A stretch of 64,000 bases of DNA from Agitococcus sp. (GCA_030646715.1 JAUSLJ010000037.1:1-64000), one strand, 5' to 3'; positions 24,926-34,100 are shown, numbered from the stretch's first letter. Numbers and translations: made by a program. Notes: a model not told the origin generated them from the letters alone.

Positions 24926-25987
24926 CTAAGCTGCTTTCACCTTCTCCGCCAATACCGCTTGCAATGGACGAGCATCAATCCAGCTACGGACATCAACCGC
25001 ATTGGGAATAAACTGCCAACGGTGCAAAAAGTCGGTAAAATCTTGCAACGCAACAATAGACTGCTCTGCCAAATCGGTTTTTAAACGTAAATGGGCATCT
25101 GCACCATACGCTTGAGTTACCCAATATTCACTGCTATTGGTTTCTTTGGCTAAAAAGCGACGGGTTTCATCTGGATGCGCCCATGCCCACTCTTCCGCAC
25201 GTACAACTTGATCAACAATACGTACAGCAGAATCAAAATGATTATCCAGTAAGTTTAAGTCAACCGTTAATGTGCGAGGTGTACCGTTATTTGCACGAAT
25301 TAATGGATCGGGATGTGAGCCAACATCAATCACGGTATGTAAACCAAATTGATGAGCAACGTGAGCAGCACTCGCCCCTTTTAAGAAAATAGCATCAACT
25401 TCACCACGTAATAAGGCCAACAGTTCGGCATTACGACCACCACGACGCGTCGCACCGCTAAATAGTAATGTACCATTCGCTTGTTGTGCGGGTTGGTCGC
25501 TATGTGTGCCACCAATGACAAAATCAACTAATTCAACGTCGGAAACCTGTAAGCCTTCTAACTTTAAGGCGTTTTCTAAACCACGAATGGCTTGAGCGCG
25601 ACTAAAATCAATTTGCACGTTTTCCCATTTTGGCAAACCAAATTTACGGCCTTTTAAGTCTTTAGGCGTTTTAATGTCTGACTCTGGCAAGCTTAAAATC
25701 AGTTGCACTTCATCTGCCCAAGACAAACCAATAACACGGGTTTCACGACCAACAGAACGCGCCCAAATAGCAGGAATGTTACCGCCATGACGCACAGAAT
25801 TTTCAAGGGTATGATCAAAGTGCGACTCACGCACCGCTTGGTCGTTTGATTCACGTAACGATTGAATATTGGTACATTGCGACTGAAAACTTTCTTCTAA
25901 CCAGCCTTTTTGTACGGCAATACCTAAACCTGTAGGAACTGGGCAACGGGTATACCACAGGGTATCTAATGTAGGGGATTGACTCAT
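24926..25987 (-). CDS. DszB-like sulfinate desulfinase
   Basis: A 353-residue protein without a signal peptide, with the two-lobed substrate-binding-protein fold of the SsuA/ThiY superfamily. Residues that I recall as catalytic in DszB (2'-hydroxybiphenyl-2-sulfinate desulfinase; Cys27, His60, Arg70 and the following glycines) have exact counterparts: TRCPVP with Cys15, then His56-Phe57, and Arg66-x-Gly68-Gly69 at the same 10-residue spacing. DszB-type enzymes hydrolyse a C-S bond to release sulfite, here presumably in the cytoplasm. Automatic annotation may call it an ABC sulfonate-binding protein. The missing export signal and the lack of neighbouring permease and ATPase genes argue against that. 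A strong AAGGAG site and a sigma-54 promoter lie upstream. Confidence 0.75.
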   Translation of the reverse strand: MSQSPTLDTLWYTRCPVPTGLGIAVQKGWLEESFQSQCTNIQSLRESNDQAVRESHFDHTLENSVRHGGNIPAIWARSVGRETRVIGLSWADEVQLILSLPESDIKTPKDLKGRKFGLPKWENVQIDFSRAQAIRGLENALKLEGLQVSDVELVDFVIGGTHSDQPAQQANGTLLFSGATRRGGRNAELLALLRGEVDAIFLKGASAAHVAHQFGLHTVIDVGSHPDPLIRANNGTPRTLTVDLNLLDNHFDSAVRIVDQVVRAEEWAWAHPDETRRFLAKETNSSEYWVTQAYGADAHLRLKTDLAEQSIVALQDFTDFLHRWQFIPNAVDVRSWIDARPLQAVLAEKVKAA

Positions 25988-26061
25988 GATGATGCTCCTT
26001 AGTGAGTGGTCAAAACATCCGCAAATTTACCGTAATCACGGATGTCTAGCACATGGCGAAT

Positions 26062-26077
26062 GGCAAATTCCGTGCCA
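26062..26077 (-). promoter_or_regulatory. Sigma-54 (-24/-12) promoter of desulfinase gene
   Basis: The minus strand reads TGGCACGGAATTTGCC, a near-perfect consensus (TGGCACG-N4-TTGC). Transcription would start near 26051, giving a leader of about 65 bases to the ATG at 25987. Confidence 0.85.
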
Positions 26078-26086
26078 GTCTTTTAG

Positions 26087-26100
26087 ATGGCTTTAGCCAT
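26087..26100. promoter_or_regulatory. Inverted repeat upstream of desulfinase promoter
   Basis: ATGGCTTTAGCCAT (arms ATGGCT/AGCCAT) begins 9 bases upstream of the -24 box. Its GGCT...AGCC core and position resemble the repeat at 19994-20007 next to the FMN reductase promoter. Confidence 0.45.
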
Positions 26101-26196
26101 AAAAATCACTATAAAAACAGAGCATTGTGTTGTTTTGACAACACTTATTCACCTTAGCTGCTAATAAATCAGCACATCAATAAGCATCAAACTATA

Positions 26197-27192
26197 CTAC
26201 TGTCTCGCATCAGCAGATATTCCCCATTCTTGTTCAGAACTACCACGAACATACACCGAATCATGTAATAAACCATGACGTTTCAACAAAGTACGCATGA
26301 CATTACGGGTAATACCAAGCAAGGTCGAAGCGTGTACCTGATTTTGCTGACAGTAATTAAAGGCTTCTGTGACAATTAAACCTTCTAACTCTTCAAACTG
26401 GGAATCACTGGGTTTAGCAAAAAGTTGCTTTAATTGCTCACCAATGACCGTTAACGGATCACCAGTCGTTTGTCCTGTATTACTTGGACTCACCCAACTA
26501 TGTGCATGATGACCTGTTGTGCCCCAACCGCCTGTGACTTTTAAATGTTCGGGCTTAATTTCATCTCCACCTGCTACGAGCAAAGCAAAATGAATCACGT
26601 TTTCTAATTCACGAATATTGCCTGGCCACGCGTAAGCAACTAAAGCTTTAATCGCGTCAGCAGTGAGAGTCGGTTGCTTATAACCCATACGCAGACTATA
26701 GGTTTTAAGGAAATACTCTGCCAATGGCAAAACATCGCCATTTCGTTCGCGCAGTGGTGGGAGCAAGGCTTGGGTAATATTAATACGATATAACAAGTCA
26801 CGGCGAAAATGCCCTGCAATCACTGCTTGGTCTAAATCAACGTTAGTAGCTGCGACTAAACGCACATTGACAGGTATAGGCTTACGTGAGCCTATACGCA
26901 CAACTTCGCGCTCTTGTAATACGCGTAACAGTTTTACTTGTAAAGGCAGTGGTAAATCACCAATTTCATCTAAAAACAATGTGCCTTCATTAGCAGCTTC
27001 AAACCAACCTTCCCTACGGCCAACTGCTCCTGTAAAAGAACCTGCTTCGTGGCCAAATAATTCGCTTTCGGCTAGTTGATCACTAATCGCGCCACAGTTC
27101 ACCGCCAAAAATGGCCCTTTACGACCACTGAGATGATGAATATGTCTTGCGACTAATTCTTTGCCAGTGCCTGTTTCACCAATAATCAACAC
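26197..27192 (-). CDS. Sigma-54-dependent activator, SfnR-like, 5' end missing
   Basis: From a GTG at 27192 this encodes 331 residues of a sigma-54 enhancer-binding protein. It has Walker A GETGTGKE (5-12), GSFTGA (51-56; most activators have GAFTGA), Walker [11 protein letters not shown] (71-80), an arginine finger region, and a Fis-type helix-turn-helix near the C-terminus (about 285-315). No sensor domain is present, as in SfnR of the dimethyl-sulfone regulon. Family-like sequence ([12 protein letters not shown]) continues upstream of the GTG in frame to a TAA at 27256-27258, with no ATG, GTG or TTG between. The natural start therefore seems lost. It may be translated from GTG or ATT, or be decaying. 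It likely activated the three sigma-54 promoters nearby. Confidence 0.85.
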   Translation of the reverse strand: MLIIGETGTGKELVARHIHHLSGRKGPFLAVNCGAISDQLAESELFGHEAGSFTGAVGRREGWFEAANEGTLFLDEIGDLPLPLQVKLLRVLQEREVVRIGSRKPIPVNVRLVAATNVDLDQAVIAGHFRRDLLYRINITQALLPPLRERNGDVLPLAEYFLKTYSLRMGYKQPTLTADAIKALVAYAWPGNIRELENVIHFALLVAGGDEIKPEHLKVTGGWGTTGHHAHSWVSPSNTGQTTGDPLTVIGEQLKQLFAKPSDSQFEELEGLIVTEAFNYCQQNQVHASTLLGITRNVMRTLLKRHGLLHDSVYVRGSSEQEWGISADARQ

Positions 27193-27338
27193 AGGTGCTT
27201 CGCTCGGTGCAATACGCTCAATGTAATTGGCATGATTGATGCTAATTGATTTTAGTTACGCCCCTTTTTACCTAATATCAGGGAAAGTCCTTTATTTTCT
27301 AATGATGGACTGTTTTTTATTCTGCTTGAGCTCATTTC

Positions 27339-29105
27339 ATGAAAAATCTTTGGCGAACGATTCAGTTTATTCCTGAGTATCGCGGTCGAGTTGTTGGTGT
27401 CATTATTGTTGGCACAGTGCTTGGTTTTATTGGTACAGCAACACCCTTTTTGTATAAAGGCATTGTTGATGCCATTGCGCGGATGTTGTCAGGAACAATC
27501 ACTCATGAACAAGCGACATGGACAGTGACTGTCTTGTTAATCACCTTTTTTGCCTTACGCATTGGTGTTGTCGTTTTTGGTGCTTTACAGAACAAACAAG
27601 CGGACGATTTGTGGCTGCATACCGTCAGCACCTTTAGGCAGCGTGTCTTTGAAAACATGACACAAAAGTCGATTGATTATTTTGAAAAAACGCGTGTTGG
27701 CGAGATTATGGATCGCTTCGGCACGATTACCACTATTACCATGTGGTTATCCTCTCTCACCGATGGAACGCTCGCAAGCATCATTCAAATGTTGTTTATA
27801 ATCACCGTGTTGCTGATTAAAGCCCCTGTGATTGGCGTAATTATGCTGGCGGTTTTAGCATTAAATTTCTTTATTTCTTATCGAACCGTGGGTTTAACCA
27901 AACCCTTTAGACGTGGTTGGCAAACCTTAGCAGGACGAATGACGGGGTTACTCGCAGAAATGGTCGGTAATATTGCCACTGTCCGTAGTTTTGGTGGTGA
28001 ACCTGCGGTTAAACAACGTTATGACGATACTCAAGCCGAATGGTTAATTCAGCGCGGTAATTTACACAAAACCGAATGGCGTTCTGAGCAAGCACTGAAT
28101 ATTGTTAATACGGTTGGTGTGTTTGCAGCAGTGTCATTAACCGCACACGGCGCATTACAAGGACGATTCACGACAGGCGATATTTTATTAGTGCTCACGT
28201 TGACGCAGAATTTGATTAACACCATTAGTCCTATTGCTCGGCAAATTAATCAAGCCAGTGATATTGAAAGTACGGCTGAACGCTTAGTTGAGCTATTGGA
28301 TGTTGAAGGTGAACACGCTGACAAAGCCAATGCTATTCCGTTAACACAGTTTGAAACCATTACTTTTGATAACGTCAGTTTCCGTTATCCGAATAAAGAT
28401 GAATTTGCCTTACGCAATATCTCCTTCCATTTAGAAGTAGGCAAGACCTTAGCTTTAGTCGGCACCAGTGGTAGTGGCAAAACGACTGTCGTCAAATTGC
28501 TCATGCGTTTTTATGATGTCACTGAAGGCCGTATTTTAATTAACGGTATTGATTTGCGGGATTATCAGCAACGCAGTGTCCGTGCGTTGATGGGCGTAGT
28601 GTTGCAAGATGTGGCGTTATTTAACGATAGTATTGGCGAAAATATTGCTTTTGCTCGCCCAAGTGCCAGCACCGAAGAAGTCCGCGCTGCGGCAAAAGCA
28701 GCCCATGCAGATGAGTTTATTCAACGCTTAGACGACCAATACAATACGATGGTGGGTGAGCGTGGTATTAAACTTTCTGGCGGAGAAAAACAACGGGTTG
28801 CAATTGCTCGTGCGATTCTTAAAGACCCGCAACTGATTATTTTAGACGAAGCCACCAGCGCACTCGATTCTGAGTCTGAGCATTTAGTACAACAAGGTTT
28901 AGAAAAATTAGTGACTGGCCGTAGCTCGGTGATTATTGCCCATCGTTTAAGTACGGTAATGAATGCGGATTTGATTTTGGTCTTGCGTCATGGCGTTATC
29001 CTTGAGCGTGGTCGTCATGCTGATTTAGCGGTACAAGCGAATGGTTTATATGCCAAGTTGTTTACCTTGCAAACTCAAGGGCGGGTGTTGGATTTAGCCG
29101 TATAA
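27339..29105 (+). CDS. ABC transporter, fused permease and ATPase (half-transporter)
   Basis: A 588-residue half-transporter of the MsbA/LmrA exporter type. A six-helix membrane domain (about 15-310) is followed by an ATPase domain with Walker A GTSGSGKT (near 379), signature LSGGEKQR (near 484), Walker B LIILDEATSALD and the H-loop IIAHRLST. It would work as a homodimer, or as a heterodimer with a second half-transporter. The other candidate, at 30620, has lost its membrane domain. The substrate cannot be predicted. The first gene on this strand after the activator, it has no visible operon partner. Confidence 0.9.
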   Translation: MKNLWRTIQFIPEYRGRVVGVIIVGTVLGFIGTATPFLYKGIVDAIARMLSGTITHEQATWTVTVLLITFFALRIGVVVFGALQNKQADDLWLHTVSTFRQRVFENMTQKSIDYFEKTRVGEIMDRFGTITTITMWLSSLTDGTLASIIQMLFIITVLLIKAPVIGVIMLAVLALNFFISYRTVGLTKPFRRGWQTLAGRMTGLLAEMVGNIATVRSFGGEPAVKQRYDDTQAEWLIQRGNLHKTEWRSEQALNIVNTVGVFAAVSLTAHGALQGRFTTGDILLVLTLTQNLINTISPIARQINQASDIESTAERLVELLDVEGEHADKANAIPLTQFETITFDNVSFRYPNKDEFALRNISFHLEVGKTLALVGTSGSGKTTVVKLLMRFYDVTEGRILINGIDLRDYQQRSVRALMGVVLQDVALFNDSIGENIAFARPSASTEEVRAAAKAAHADEFIQRLDDQYNTMVGERGIKLSGGEKQRVAIARAILKDPQLIILDEATSALDSESEHLVQQGLEKLVTGRSSVIIAHRLSTVMNADLILVLRHGVILERGRHADLAVQANGLYAKLFTLQTQGRVLDLAV

Positions 29106-29110
29106 ATCGC

Positions 29111-29143
29111 ATAGGGGCGATGATTTAAACATCACCCCTACAT
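29111..29143. repeat. GGGGCGA-family hairpin after ABC transporter gene
   Basis: TAGGGGCGATG and CATCACCCCTA pair with one G-T wobble around an AT-rich loop. It lies 6 bases after the ABC transporter stop and just before the convergent cbpM end, so it may terminate both. Confidence 0.6.
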
Positions 29144-29155
29144 GCCTATAGTATT

Positions 29156-29470
29156 TCAGCAGCCGTCCACTAAAAAACGGTTAAGCCGTTGACGTAAGTG
29201 ATGATTTTCGTTTTTTAACGCTTCAATTTCTTCAAGAAGGCTTAAAACTAACGGAATGTCCGCCCAGTCGATCACCAAGTCTTGATGAATACGTTTGGCT
29301 TTGTTAGCGACGCTTACCGCCGTGACATTAAACAGCCATTCCTCTTGCTGCTCACCTGTCACGGGCGTAACAATGCCATATTCAACTAACTCAATCATCA
29401 ACTCTTCATTGATGCTGACAGACTGACACAAATCAGCAAAGCTGATGTTTAGCATAGATAATGAAGTCAT
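29156..29470 (-). CDS. cbpM: Chaperone modulatory protein CbpM
   Basis: A 104-residue protein with a MerR-like N-terminal helix-turn-helix (ISFADLCQSVSINEELMIELVEYGIV) and a coiled helix at the C-terminus (LLEEIEALKNENHHLRQRL). This is the CbpM architecture. CbpM binds the J-domain of CbpA and inhibits its DnaK co-chaperone and DNA-binding activity. It follows cbpA by 2 bases on the same strand, the standard cbpAM operon. Confidence 0.9.
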   Translation of the reverse strand: MTSLSMLNISFADLCQSVSINEELMIELVEYGIVTPVTGEQQEEWLFNVTAVSVANKAKRIHQDLVIDWADIPLVLSLLEEIEALKNENHHLRQRLNRFLVDGC

Positions 29471-29472
29471 GA

Positions 29473-30402
29473 TTATTTACTCCACTCAGCGCGTGGATCA
29501 AAGTTGGCATTTTCTGCCAATTCTGACCATAATTTTTTGGCGGCATCATCGATATGGCTTGGCATGACCACTTTCAGCACCGCAAACAAATCACCAACGC
29601 CATTTTTACCAATTAAACCCTTACCCTTGATACGCAAACGTTGACCCGACTGGCTATTGGGTTGAATGGTCATTTGGATTTTCCCTGTCAGTGTTGGCAC
29701 GGTAATTTTCTGTCCTAACGCCGCTTCCCACGGTGCAAGAGGTACAGTAATAATCAAGTTATGGCCTTCTACATCAAATAAAGGATGCGGTACTAATCGA
29801 ATGTGCAGGTACAAATCACCACTGGCTGCATTGCCTATTCCTGACGCTCCCTGCCCTTTCACCCGAATTCGCTCACCGTCACTAACACCCGCCAAAATTT
29901 TGACTTTGAGTGTTTTTTTCAGGTCTTGAACATGACCTTGTTCGTCATAAAAAGGTAATAAGTACTCAATGGGTTTGAGCGTATCAGTCAACGTTTCTTC
30001 GAGAAAAATAGGTAATTCTATTTCGACATCACGGCCTTTTTGCGCAAAATGGTCGGTACGTTGGGATTGATAGCCACCTGCACCTTGACCAAAAATAGAA
30101 CTAAAAAAGTCAGAAAAATCTTGATTCGATTGTTGAGTGCCCTCGAATCCATTACCTCGTGATTGTCGAAAAAGTTGCTCTTGGCGACGCGCCTCACACA
30201 GTTCATCATATTCAGCTCTTTTATCTGGCTTGTGTAACACCTCATAAGCCTCAGCAACTTCTTTGAACTTGTTTTCGGCGTCAGGATGTTTACTGACATC
30301 AGGATGATATAGTCTCGCCTGTTTTCGATAGGCTGTTTTAATCGTTTTGTCATCTGCTGTTGGCTCGACACCAAGCACGGCATAATAATCTTTGAATTCC
30401 AT
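29473..30402 (-). CDS. cbpA: Curved DNA-binding J-domain co-chaperone CbpA
   Basis: A 309-residue DnaJ-class protein. The N-terminal J-domain (about 4-69) contains the HPD motif in [11 protein letters not shown], followed by a Gly/Phe/Ser-rich linker with [11 protein letters not shown]. Two C-terminal peptide-binding domains come next (about 120-290, with [19 protein letters not shown]). It lacks the DnaJ zinc-finger cysteines, as CbpA does. It stimulates DnaK ATPase and binds curved DNA. It is translated just ahead of cbpM. Confidence 0.92.
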   Translation of the reverse strand: MEFKDYYAVLGVEPTADDKTIKTAYRKQARLYHPDVSKHPDAENKFKEVAEAYEVLHKPDKRAEYDELCEARRQEQLFRQSRGNGFEGTQQSNQDFSDFFSSIFGQGAGGYQSQRTDHFAQKGRDVEIELPIFLEETLTDTLKPIEYLLPFYDEQGHVQDLKKTLKVKILAGVSDGERIRVKGQGASGIGNAASGDLYLHIRLVPHPLFDVEGHNLIITVPLAPWEAALGQKITVPTLTGKIQMTIQPNSQSGQRLRIKGKGLIGKNGVGDLFAVLKVVMPSHIDDAAKKLWSELAENANFDPRAEWSK

Positions 30403-30553
30403 AATCTTAGCCTGTCTGTTATGAATTTAACGATGGCGTGATACGAACTGGCACTAACCCAATTCCTTACTAAACATAGGTGATTATTACGGAGTATATG
30501 CTTGTTATCGAGAGTTTTGAGGATTATTAATAGTTATCGGATGTTGGAAGATA

Positions 30554-30594
30554 AACGCCTTATTTTGCGGTAATGAGTTGCTTAATAAGGCGTT
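30554..30594. terminator. Orphan hairpin with T-run
   Basis: AACGCCTTATT (30554-30564) pairs perfectly with AATAAGGCGTT (30584-30594), followed by ATTTTTC. On the plus strand no gene precedes it, since cbpA reads the other way. It may be the surviving terminator of a deleted gene or an insertion scar. It lies right before the truncated ABC gene. Confidence 0.5.
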
Positions 30595-30619
30595 ATTTTT
30601 CAAGTATTAACTTGCCGCC

Positions 30620-31672
30620 GTGTTAACAACAACAGGTATGGCGGTTTTATTAGTCGTTGGTGCACGTGGCATTGCCTTAGGTGAAATTACCATTGGCCAA
30701 GTTGCTGCAAGTTTATTTTATGTCTTTATTTTTCTTGCGCCCTTACAAGAATTAAGCGATTTATTTGAGCGTTATGCCAACGGTACAGCATGCGCACAAC
30801 GTATTTTTTTATTACTCGACACCCAACCCGAAGTCCAAGACCGCGAGCAAGTCAAACATTTAGAGCAAGTAAAAGGTGATGTGGCTTTTCAACAAGTACG
30901 TTTTGCCTATGATGCCAAAGCCCTCAAACCTGTGATTGATAACTTAGACTTACACATTCCCGCAGGACAAGTATTAGCCATTGTTGGCCCTACTGGTCAT
31001 GGCAAAAGTACCTTAGTGCAATTATTAACCCGTTTTTATGAAGTCAACGAAGGCGCAGTAACGATAGATGGTCATGATGTGCGAGATTTAGCGCAAAGTA
31101 ACCTACGTCAACACGTGGGTGTCGTTTTACAAGATAACGTATTATTTAGCGGTACGATTTTAGACAATTTACGTCTAGCCGCGCCCAACGCCAGTGACGA
31201 ACAACTCATTGCTGCCGCACGGAAATTAGGCGCAGATGAAGTGCTAGAAAGCTTGCCTCATGCCTATAATACCGATGTTGGTGCTTTAGGCTCACATCTC
31301 AGTCATGGTCAACGACAGTTAGTGTGTTTAGTGCGTGCTTATGTTGCTGACCCTGCGATTTTGGTTTTAGATGAAGCAACCTCTGCTGTTGACGTACAAA
31401 CCGAACGTCGTATTCAAAAAGCCTTACGACGGTTATGCGAAGGTCGTACCGCCATTATTATCGCCCACCGTTTAACCACCATTCGTGATGCCGATCGTAT
31501 TGCCGTTATTCGGAATGGTCAATTAGTCGAACTTGGCAACCATGACACCCTTATTACTAAAGGCGGCTTTTATGCCTCGTTGTATCAAGCTTATGAAGAA
31601 AATACCTTTGGTGCTAGCTCAAAAGCACCTATCGCCACGCCTCAACCAACATTACGCTTGGTGACAGGATGA
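30620..31672 (+). CDS. 5'-truncated ABC transporter: last membrane helices plus ATPase domain
   Basis: The frame is open only from a TAA at 30608. The first possible start (GTG 30620) begins inside the membrane domain (GMAVLLVVGARGIALGEITI corresponds to the fifth and sixth helices). About 250 residues expected of a half-transporter are absent. The ATPase domain is complete: Walker A GPTGHGKST, Walker B ILVLDEATSAVD, H-loop IIAHRLTT. The signature LSHGQRQ is atypical (His for Gly). It probably derives from a partner of the 27339 transporter, or from an unrelated pair. An orphan hairpin sits at the break. It is likely non-functional as an exporter. The stop overlaps the MFS gene start by 4 bases. 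Confidence 0.8.
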   Translation: MLTTTGMAVLLVVGARGIALGEITIGQVAASLFYVFIFLAPLQELSDLFERYANGTACAQRIFLLLDTQPEVQDREQVKHLEQVKGDVAFQQVRFAYDAKALKPVIDNLDLHIPAGQVLAIVGPTGHGKSTLVQLLTRFYEVNEGAVTIDGHDVRDLAQSNLRQHVGVVLQDNVLFSGTILDNLRLAAPNASDEQLIAAARKLGADEVLESLPHAYNTDVGALGSHLSHGQRQLVCLVRAYVADPAILVLDEATSAVDVQTERRIQKALRRLCEGRTAIIIAHRLTTIRDADRIAVIRNGQLVELGNHDTLITKGGFYASLYQAYEENTFGASSKAPIATPQPTLRLVTG

Positions 31673-32937
31673 AGCTATTTTTTATGGATGTAGAACTACG
31701 GCAAATTCCTTCTTACCGACGGTTTTGGCGTAGCCAAGTATTATCGTTTATGGCCAATCAAATTTTAATCATGGCTTTTGGTTGGCACATTTACGCCCTC
31801 ACCCATAGTGCATTGAGTTTGGGTTATATTGGCCTTGTGCTATTTATGCCGCAACTGTTACTGATGCTGGTGGTGGGACAAGTTGCTGATAGATATAACC
31901 GACGACGTATTGTGTTAACCACTCAAAGTTTAGAGTTTATTTTGTCGTTAATATTGGCGATTGGTAGTTATACCCAACAACTGACAAGTGAATGGATTTT
32001 TGCTTGCGCCTTTGCCGTTGGTACAGTCCGAGCCTTTCAAGGGCCTGCGATGCAAGCGATGTTACCTACGTTAATTCCCCTACCCTTATTGCCCAAAGCG
32101 GTTTCTTTAAGTTCTGCCTCACGCCAATTTGCTACCATTGCAGGACCCGCTTTAGGTGGTTTGTTGTTTTGGGGTGGCTCAGAAACAGTATATGCCAGTA
32201 GCGCACTTTTCTTTTTACTCGCGGCCTTGTCAATGTTTCGTATTCAATTACCGCCAGATACGCGTGTGCGTGAACCTGTGACCCGTAAAACACTGTTAGC
32301 AGGTATCAACTTTATTCGACATCGACCTGTTATTTTAGGGGCAATTTCCTTAGATTTATTTTCGGTCTTGTTAGGCGGGGCAACGGCTTTACTGCCTATT
32401 TATGCCGACACCATTTTGCATACAGGTACATTGGGTTTAGGTCTGCTCCGCGCTGCACCTGCGATTGGTGCATTGGCGATTGCCCTGTATTTAGCCCGTC
32501 GCCCGATTGAGGAAAAAATTGGTAAAGCGATGTTTGCTGGTGTTATTGGCTTTGGTATTACCACGATTATCTTTGCTGTTTCCACCTCATTTTGGCTATC
32601 TTTTGGCTCGTTGATTGTCATGGGCGCGGCGGATATGGTGAGTGTGGTGATTCGTTCATCACTGGTACAATTAGAAACGCCTCATGAAATGCGTGGCCGT
32701 GTAGGTGCAGTTAATTCCATTTTTATTGGAGCGTCTAATCAACTGGGAGAGTTTGAATCGGGAGTGACAGCCGCTTGGGTCGGTGTTGTACCTTCGGTAG
32801 TGTTGGGTGGTATTGGCACATTAGCAATTGTGGCGATTTGGATTAAGTTGTTTCCTGAGTTGTATCATCGTAACAAGTTGATTAACGATGTGGATGAAAT
32901 CAATCAAGCACCTAAAGTGCTTCCATCGTCAATATAA
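31669..32937 (+). CDS. Major facilitator superfamily transporter (EntS-like)
   Basis: A 422-residue inner-membrane protein with about 12 predicted hydrophobic segments. The inter-helix 2-3 motif is GQVADRYNRRRIVL, typical of MFS exporters of the EntS/enterobactin-exporter group. Other parts recalling that family are FQGPAMQAMLPTLIP and HEMRGRVGAVNSIFIGASNQLGEFESG. EntS-type pumps export siderophores or other small molecules; the substrate here is unknown. It overlaps the truncated ABC gene (ATGA), so the two were once expressed together. Confidence 0.88.
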   Translation: MKLFFMDVELRQIPSYRRFWRSQVLSFMANQILIMAFGWHIYALTHSALSLGYIGLVLFMPQLLLMLVVGQVADRYNRRRIVLTTQSLEFILSLILAIGSYTQQLTSEWIFACAFAVGTVRAFQGPAMQAMLPTLIPLPLLPKAVSLSSASRQFATIAGPALGGLLFWGGSETVYASSALFFLLAALSMFRIQLPPDTRVREPVTRKTLLAGINFIRHRPVILGAISLDLFSVLLGGATALLPIYADTILHTGTLGLGLLRAAPAIGALAIALYLARRPIEEKIGKAMFAGVIGFGITTIIFAVSTSFWLSFGSLIVMGAADMVSVVIRSSLVQLETPHEMRGRVGAVNSIFIGASNQLGEFESGVTAAWVGVVPSVVLGGIGTLAIVAIWIKLFPELYHRNKLINDVDEINQAPKVLPSSI

Positions 32938-32995
32938 CAACAATCACCCTCTCCTGCTTTTACGGAAATAAACTAGAGGAGAGGAGAAAATCAGT

Positions 32996-33556
32996 TTACG
33001 CTGAAAGTCGCCAGTAATCATTTAACTCTGCATCGCTAAATTGAGACTTAAAATAATTGAACAGCTTGAAGCCTTTAGGCCAAGCACCAAAACCAGATGC
33101 CACATTGATATGCCCCACATCATCCAAGTTAATCAATTGGCTGTCCCAAATACGCCCCCACATTTTGGCTTTATCAAAACGTAAATAAGGATCCGTATTA
33201 CTTGCCACTAACAGGCTAGGCACACTCAGTTGTTCCGTTAACACGGTGAGATTAACAGCAAAACGCTCAGGATCGGCAGGTGCAACCAAAAATAAACCCG
33301 CAATCCGTTCAGGCATGTCTAATGCTGCTCTCACACTGACTAAACAACCAAAACTATGAGCAACTAACCATACTTTATCGGTATCCGTTGCCAAAATGGT
33401 TTCCTTTAGACGTTCAGTCCATACATCTAATTGGGGATTATGCCAGTCATCTTGTTGCACACGAATCGCGGTGGAATCTTGTGTTTGCCACCAAGATTGC
33501 CAATGTGCAGGTTCACTACCATGTAGTCCTGCAACAATAAGTGTTGTTGTCCGCAT
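32996..33556 (-). CDS. RBBP9/YdeN-family serine hydrolase
   Basis: About 186 residues from the ATG at 33556, chosen because an AGGAG site sits 9 bases upstream; an earlier ATG at 33574 is possible. The fold is a small alpha/beta hydrolase: GLHGSEPAHWQSWW at the N-terminus, nucleophile elbow AHSFGC, Asp in SNTDPYL and His in DDVGHINV, the RBBP9/YdeN pattern. Members are general serine hydrolases with unclear substrates. It stands alone, convergent with the MFS gene. Confidence 0.88.
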   Translation of the reverse strand: MRTTTLIVAGLHGSEPAHWQSWWQTQDSTAIRVQQDDWHNPQLDVWTERLKETILATDTDKVWLVAHSFGCLVSVRAALDMPERIAGLFLVAPADPERFAVNLTVLTEQLSVPSLLVASNTDPYLRFDKAKMWGRIWDSQLINLDDVGHINVASGFGAWPKGFKLFNYFKSQFSDAELNDYWRLSA

Positions 33557-33574
33557 ATGAATGCTCCTAGTCAT

Positions 33575-34100
33575 TAGTCATCATATTCACCTGAAATACA
33601 ATTCAGGCTTTATCTATAGCTAGACAATCATAATAACCAATTTTTAAAATATCAAAAAAGAATATATAGTTCTTTCTTTATTACTTAATTGCACAAAAAT
33701 CACTTTTTCAATTAGCAAGGCTTTGTTCACAAATAGCGATTAGTTGAGCAATTCTGTAAAATGTCGTCATTACGACTTATCTCCAAGCGAAATATCGCAC
33801 CACAAATTGACTAAACTACAATACGGCGTTGTAGTCTCGCGGCATCAACGATTCTTTGGGTAGATAAAGAGATATCTTGGCAGGGTGAAGCGGCAGGCAA
33901 ACGATGCCATAAACTGACGTTAAGTAATGCAGCGGTTTTAGACGAAATTTAACGACTTTAAAAATCACATATTAACTAATGTTTAATTTTATACACTTCA
34001 TATTTGGATTCGTTATGTTTTTATATGGTCTAATTGATTTTTGGTGAACGTCATCACTTTAGGCTATAGTTTGCATGAAACGTCAATATGAATTCATGAA
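33575..34100. other. Gene-free stretch with possible gene debris
   Basis: I see no intact gene. A short open stretch at about 33839-33952 (plus strand, ending EISWQGEAAGKRCHKLTL... then TAA) may be debris of a larger gene that I do not recognise. The sequence near 33718 (AAGGCTTTGTTCACAAAT) resembles insertion-sequence ends in general character, without a partner. A weak promoter (TTGGTG, 18 bases, TATAGT at about 34036-34065) may serve the AbiEi-like gene. Confidence 0.35.

Noticed and set aside
24926-25987. Annotation as periplasmic sulfonate ABC-transporter binding protein
   Set aside because: There is no signal peptide and no permease or ATPase gene alongside, and the Cys/His/Arg-x-Gly-Gly pattern fits DszB.
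33839-33952. Short open stretch possibly from a transposase or other gene
   Set aside because: No start and no recognisable family; noted only as possible debris.
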